Shown here: one piece after another, positions 6,438 to 8,331 of the stretch
Layout of the letters: the number at the start of each line of letters is the position of its first letter
Numbering within the stretch: the first letter of the stretch is position 1
Source: Cyclobacteriaceae bacterium
GTDB lineage: Bacteria > Bacteroidota > Bacteroidia > Cytophagales > Cyclobacteriaceae
DNA length: 8,331 nt
Assembly: GCA_029861825.1 (NCBI GenBank)
Contig: JAOTYN010000170.1
Location: 1 to 8,331, forward strand
Reading direction: 5' to 3'
Notes under the pieces: model-generated
Databases searched by the model: none
The model's input: the letters and a program-made list of their open reading frames with translations, nothing else
What the model was told of the DNA's origin: nothing
Made by a program: the position numbers and the translations under genes

Positions 6438-8331
6438 AGTTTACGGAGACTTGCTTCCAGAGCTTTGATTTTAGCCTCAGCATCGGACATTTTCTTTTTT
6501 TCGTTCTGCACCACTTTGTCAGGTGCATTGTTGAGGAAGCCTTGGTTGCTCAATTTTTTCTGGATACTGGCTAAGAACCCTTTGGTATACTCCAATTCCT
6601 TTTCAAGTGATTCTTTCTCTTCAGCAGGGTCAACATTGCTGGAGGTGAGCAACAAAAATTCATGATCTCGCACTACGAATTTACTGCCGGATTCTTCAGG
6701 GATGCTGTCGCTATAGTGTACTTGGCCTATGCCTCCTAATTTCCGGATCATGGATTCATAAGACTGAAACAAATCGGCCTGACCACTTTTTAAGTAGATC
6801 GCCAATTTTTCCCGGGGTGGGGTCTGTGTTTGACTGCGGGCATTCCTTATTTGCCCGATAACCTCAAAAATAAGTGCCGCCTGGGACAGCCGCTTCGGGT
6901 CATATGAGGAGCCCCCTGGCCAGGCACTTACCATAATACAATCCCGGTCGGCCCGTTCCCTTAGTTGATGCCAGATCTCTTCGGTTATAAAAGGCATAAA
7001 AGGGTGTAACAACTTCATGAGATCTTCGAAAAACGTAAGAGTCTGTTGATATGTGGCTTCGTCGATGGGGACTTGATAACCGGGTTTGATGAGTTCCAAA
7101 TACCAGGAGCAGAAGTCATCCCAAATCAATTTGTAAAGGGTCATTAGGGCATCTGATATGCGGAACTTCTCAAAATATCCTTCAATCTCTTCCAGGGCCT
7201 GATGGTAACGATCCTGGAACCAGGAAATGGCCAATTGGTTATCTTGGGCATCACTAGCACCTACGCTCCAGCCCTTCACCAATTTGAAGGCGTTCCAGAT
7301 CTTGTTGGCAAAATTCCATCCCTGTTCGCACAGTTTCTCGTCGAACAGCAGATCATTCCCGGCCGGCGAACTGAACAACATGCCGGTTCTTACCCCATCC
7401 GCTCCATACTGATCCATTAAAAGCAGGGGATCCGGTGAGTTGCCCAATGATTTGGACATCTTACGCCTTTGCTTATCCCTTACGATACCGGTCAGATATA
7501 CATTCTTAAACGGAAACTGCTGCCGGTATTCATACCCCGACATAATCATACGCGCTACCCAGAAGAATAGTATTTCAGGAGCAGTTACCAGGTCTTGGGT
7601 AGGATAATAGTAGTTGATTTCCTGGTTATCCGGATGCTCGATACCGTCGAAGACAGCGATAGGCCACAGCCAGCTGGAGGCCCAAGTGTCAAGCACATCA
7701 TCGTCTTGTGTTAAATCAGAGAGTTTTAGACTGGGGTCCTGTTTTCGTGCCAGGTCCAATGCTTCCTCAAGCGATTCGGCTACCACATAAGAACCACCCG
7801 GTAGATAGTAGGCAGGAATGCGATGCCCCCACCACAACTGCCGTGAAATGCACCAGTCCCGGATATTTTCCATCCAATAGCGGTAAGTATTAATGAACTT
7901 ATGAGGGTAAAAACGAATGTTTTTGTTCAGTACATTTTCCAGGGCAGGTTTCGACAGCTCCTCCATTTTCATGAACCATTGCATGGAAAGTTTAGGCTCG
8001 ATAACGGCGTTGGTCCTTTCTGAGAAACCCACATTGTTCATGTAATCTTCAACCTTTACCAAATGACCCTGGTCCTGCAACTGCAGTACAACTTTCTCAC
8101 GAGCCTCAAAGCGATCGTCACCCACGAATAATTCAGCCTTCTCACTTAAAGTGCCATTGTCGTTTAGAATATCAATGCTTTCTAACTGGTGCTTGATACC
8201 TAGTTCATAGTCGTTGAGATCATGAGCGGGTGTCACCTTTAGACATCCTGTGCCGAATTCCATAGTTACATAGTCGTCCTCAATAATAGGTATCGATCGT
8301 TCCACTAATGGTACAATGGCGCGCTTCCCTT
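6434..8331 (-). CDS. valS: Valyl-tRNA synthetase ValS (C-terminal part, cut by the right window edge)
   Basis: ValS is the class I aminoacyl-tRNA synthetase that charges tRNA-Val in the cytoplasm. The reading frame is open to the window edge: 631 complete codons of a protein usually near 870-900. A GTG at 8303-8305 is inside the gene and is not its start, since GKRAIVPLVERSIPII reads straight through it as expected for ValS. Seen in order: the end of the CP1 editing domain with TPAHDLNDYE (8204-8233) carrying the editing-site acidic residues, the NIRDWCISRQLWWGHRIPAYY region, DVLDTWASS, KMSKS (7448-7462), the anticodon-binding helical domain (FMPFITEEIWHQL), and a C-terminal basic coiled coil of about 65 residues ending ALEASLRKL, the tRNA-binding arm typical of ValS. 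The HIGH motif and N-terminus lie outside the window. The gene is convergent with ald and shares 4 nt with it. Confidence 0.97.
   Translation of the reverse strand, partial: GKRAIVPLVERSIPIIEDDYVTMEFGTGCLKVTPAHDLNDYELGIKHQLESIDILNDNGTLSEKAELFVGDDRFEAREKVVLQLQDQGHLVKVEDYMNNVGFSERTNAVIEPKLSMQWFMKMEELSKPALENVLNKNIRFYPHKFINTYRYWMENIRDWCISRQLWWGHRIPAYYLPGGSYVVAESLEEALDLARKQDPSLKLSDLTQDDDVLDTWASSWLWPIAVFDGIEHPDNQEINYYYPTQDLVTAPEILFFWVARMIMSGYEYRQQFPFKNVYLTGIVRDKQRRKMSKSLGNSPDPLLLMDQYGADGVRTGMLFSSPAGNDLLFDEKLCEQGWNFANKIWNAFKLVKGWSVGASDAQDNQLAISWFQDRYHQALEEIEGYFEKFRISDALMTLYKLIWDDFCSWYLELIKPGYQVPIDEATYQQTLTFFEDLMKLLHPFMPFITEEIWHQLRERADRDCIMVSAWPGGSSYDPKRLSQAALIFEVIGQIRNARSQTQTPPREKLAIYLKSGQADLFQSYESMIRKLGGIGQVHYSDSIPEESGSKFVVRDHEFLLLTSSNVDPAEEKESLEKELEYTKGFLASIQKKLSNQGFLNNAPDKVVQNEKKKMSDAEAKIKALEASLRKL

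Noticed and set aside
6438..6460. Possible hairpin GGAG...CTTCC just after the ald stop as a terminator
   Set aside because: Only about four pairs including a wobble, with no adjacent T-run. Too weak to call.
8303..8305. GTG at the right end as the start of a 623-residue protein
   Set aside because: The frame remains open to the window edge and reads as internal ValS sequence, so the gene is simply cut by the window.

Overview
The window looks like ordinary chromosomal backbone of a Bacteroidota bacterium. The main reason is the PorX-type protein (CheY-like receiver plus PglZ domain), which is characteristic of that phylum and its type IX secretion system. The wider gene order also fits: an HD-phosphohydrolase gene and lpxD-lpxC on one strand, with porX-tsaE-alanine dehydrogenase diverging from it. 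Several starts have the Bacteroidota-type -7 element TAnnTTTG upstream, and only porX has an obvious Shine-Dalgarno-like sequence. I cannot place the organism below phylum level from this sequence. I see no mobile element, RNA gene, CRISPR array or sign of recent transfer.

Layout. Bases 1-3170 are a leftward operon: an HD-domain phosphohydrolase, then lpxD, then the start of lpxC, which runs off the left edge. The genes are 22 and 1 nt apart. A 52-nt divergent intergenic region (3171-3222) separates it from a rightward operon, porX-tsaE-ald (3223-6437), whose two junctions are both 8-nt ATGGYTAA overlaps. Tail to tail with this, overlapping by 4 nt, is valS on the minus strand, which runs off the right edge. 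Coding density is essentially complete and no gene-free stretch exceeds 52 nt.

Function. lpxC and lpxD are the committed and third steps of lipid A synthesis. PorX regulates the type IX secretion system, many of whose cargo proteins are anchored to LPS at the outer membrane. The divergent arrangement therefore puts envelope lipid A genes next to a secretion regulator, with at least one promoter overlapping the neighbouring coding sequence. TsaE (tRNA t6A modification) and ValS are translation housekeeping genes. The alanine-dehydrogenase-like gene is the most interesting protein here. It keeps the fold and NAD-binding motifs, but by my alignment from memory it lacks two residues known to be essential in characterised alanine dehydrogenases. 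No clearly novel multi-gene system is visible. The best leads are that enzyme, the promoter architecture of the HD-lpxD-lpxC operon, and the TTG start of the HD gene.
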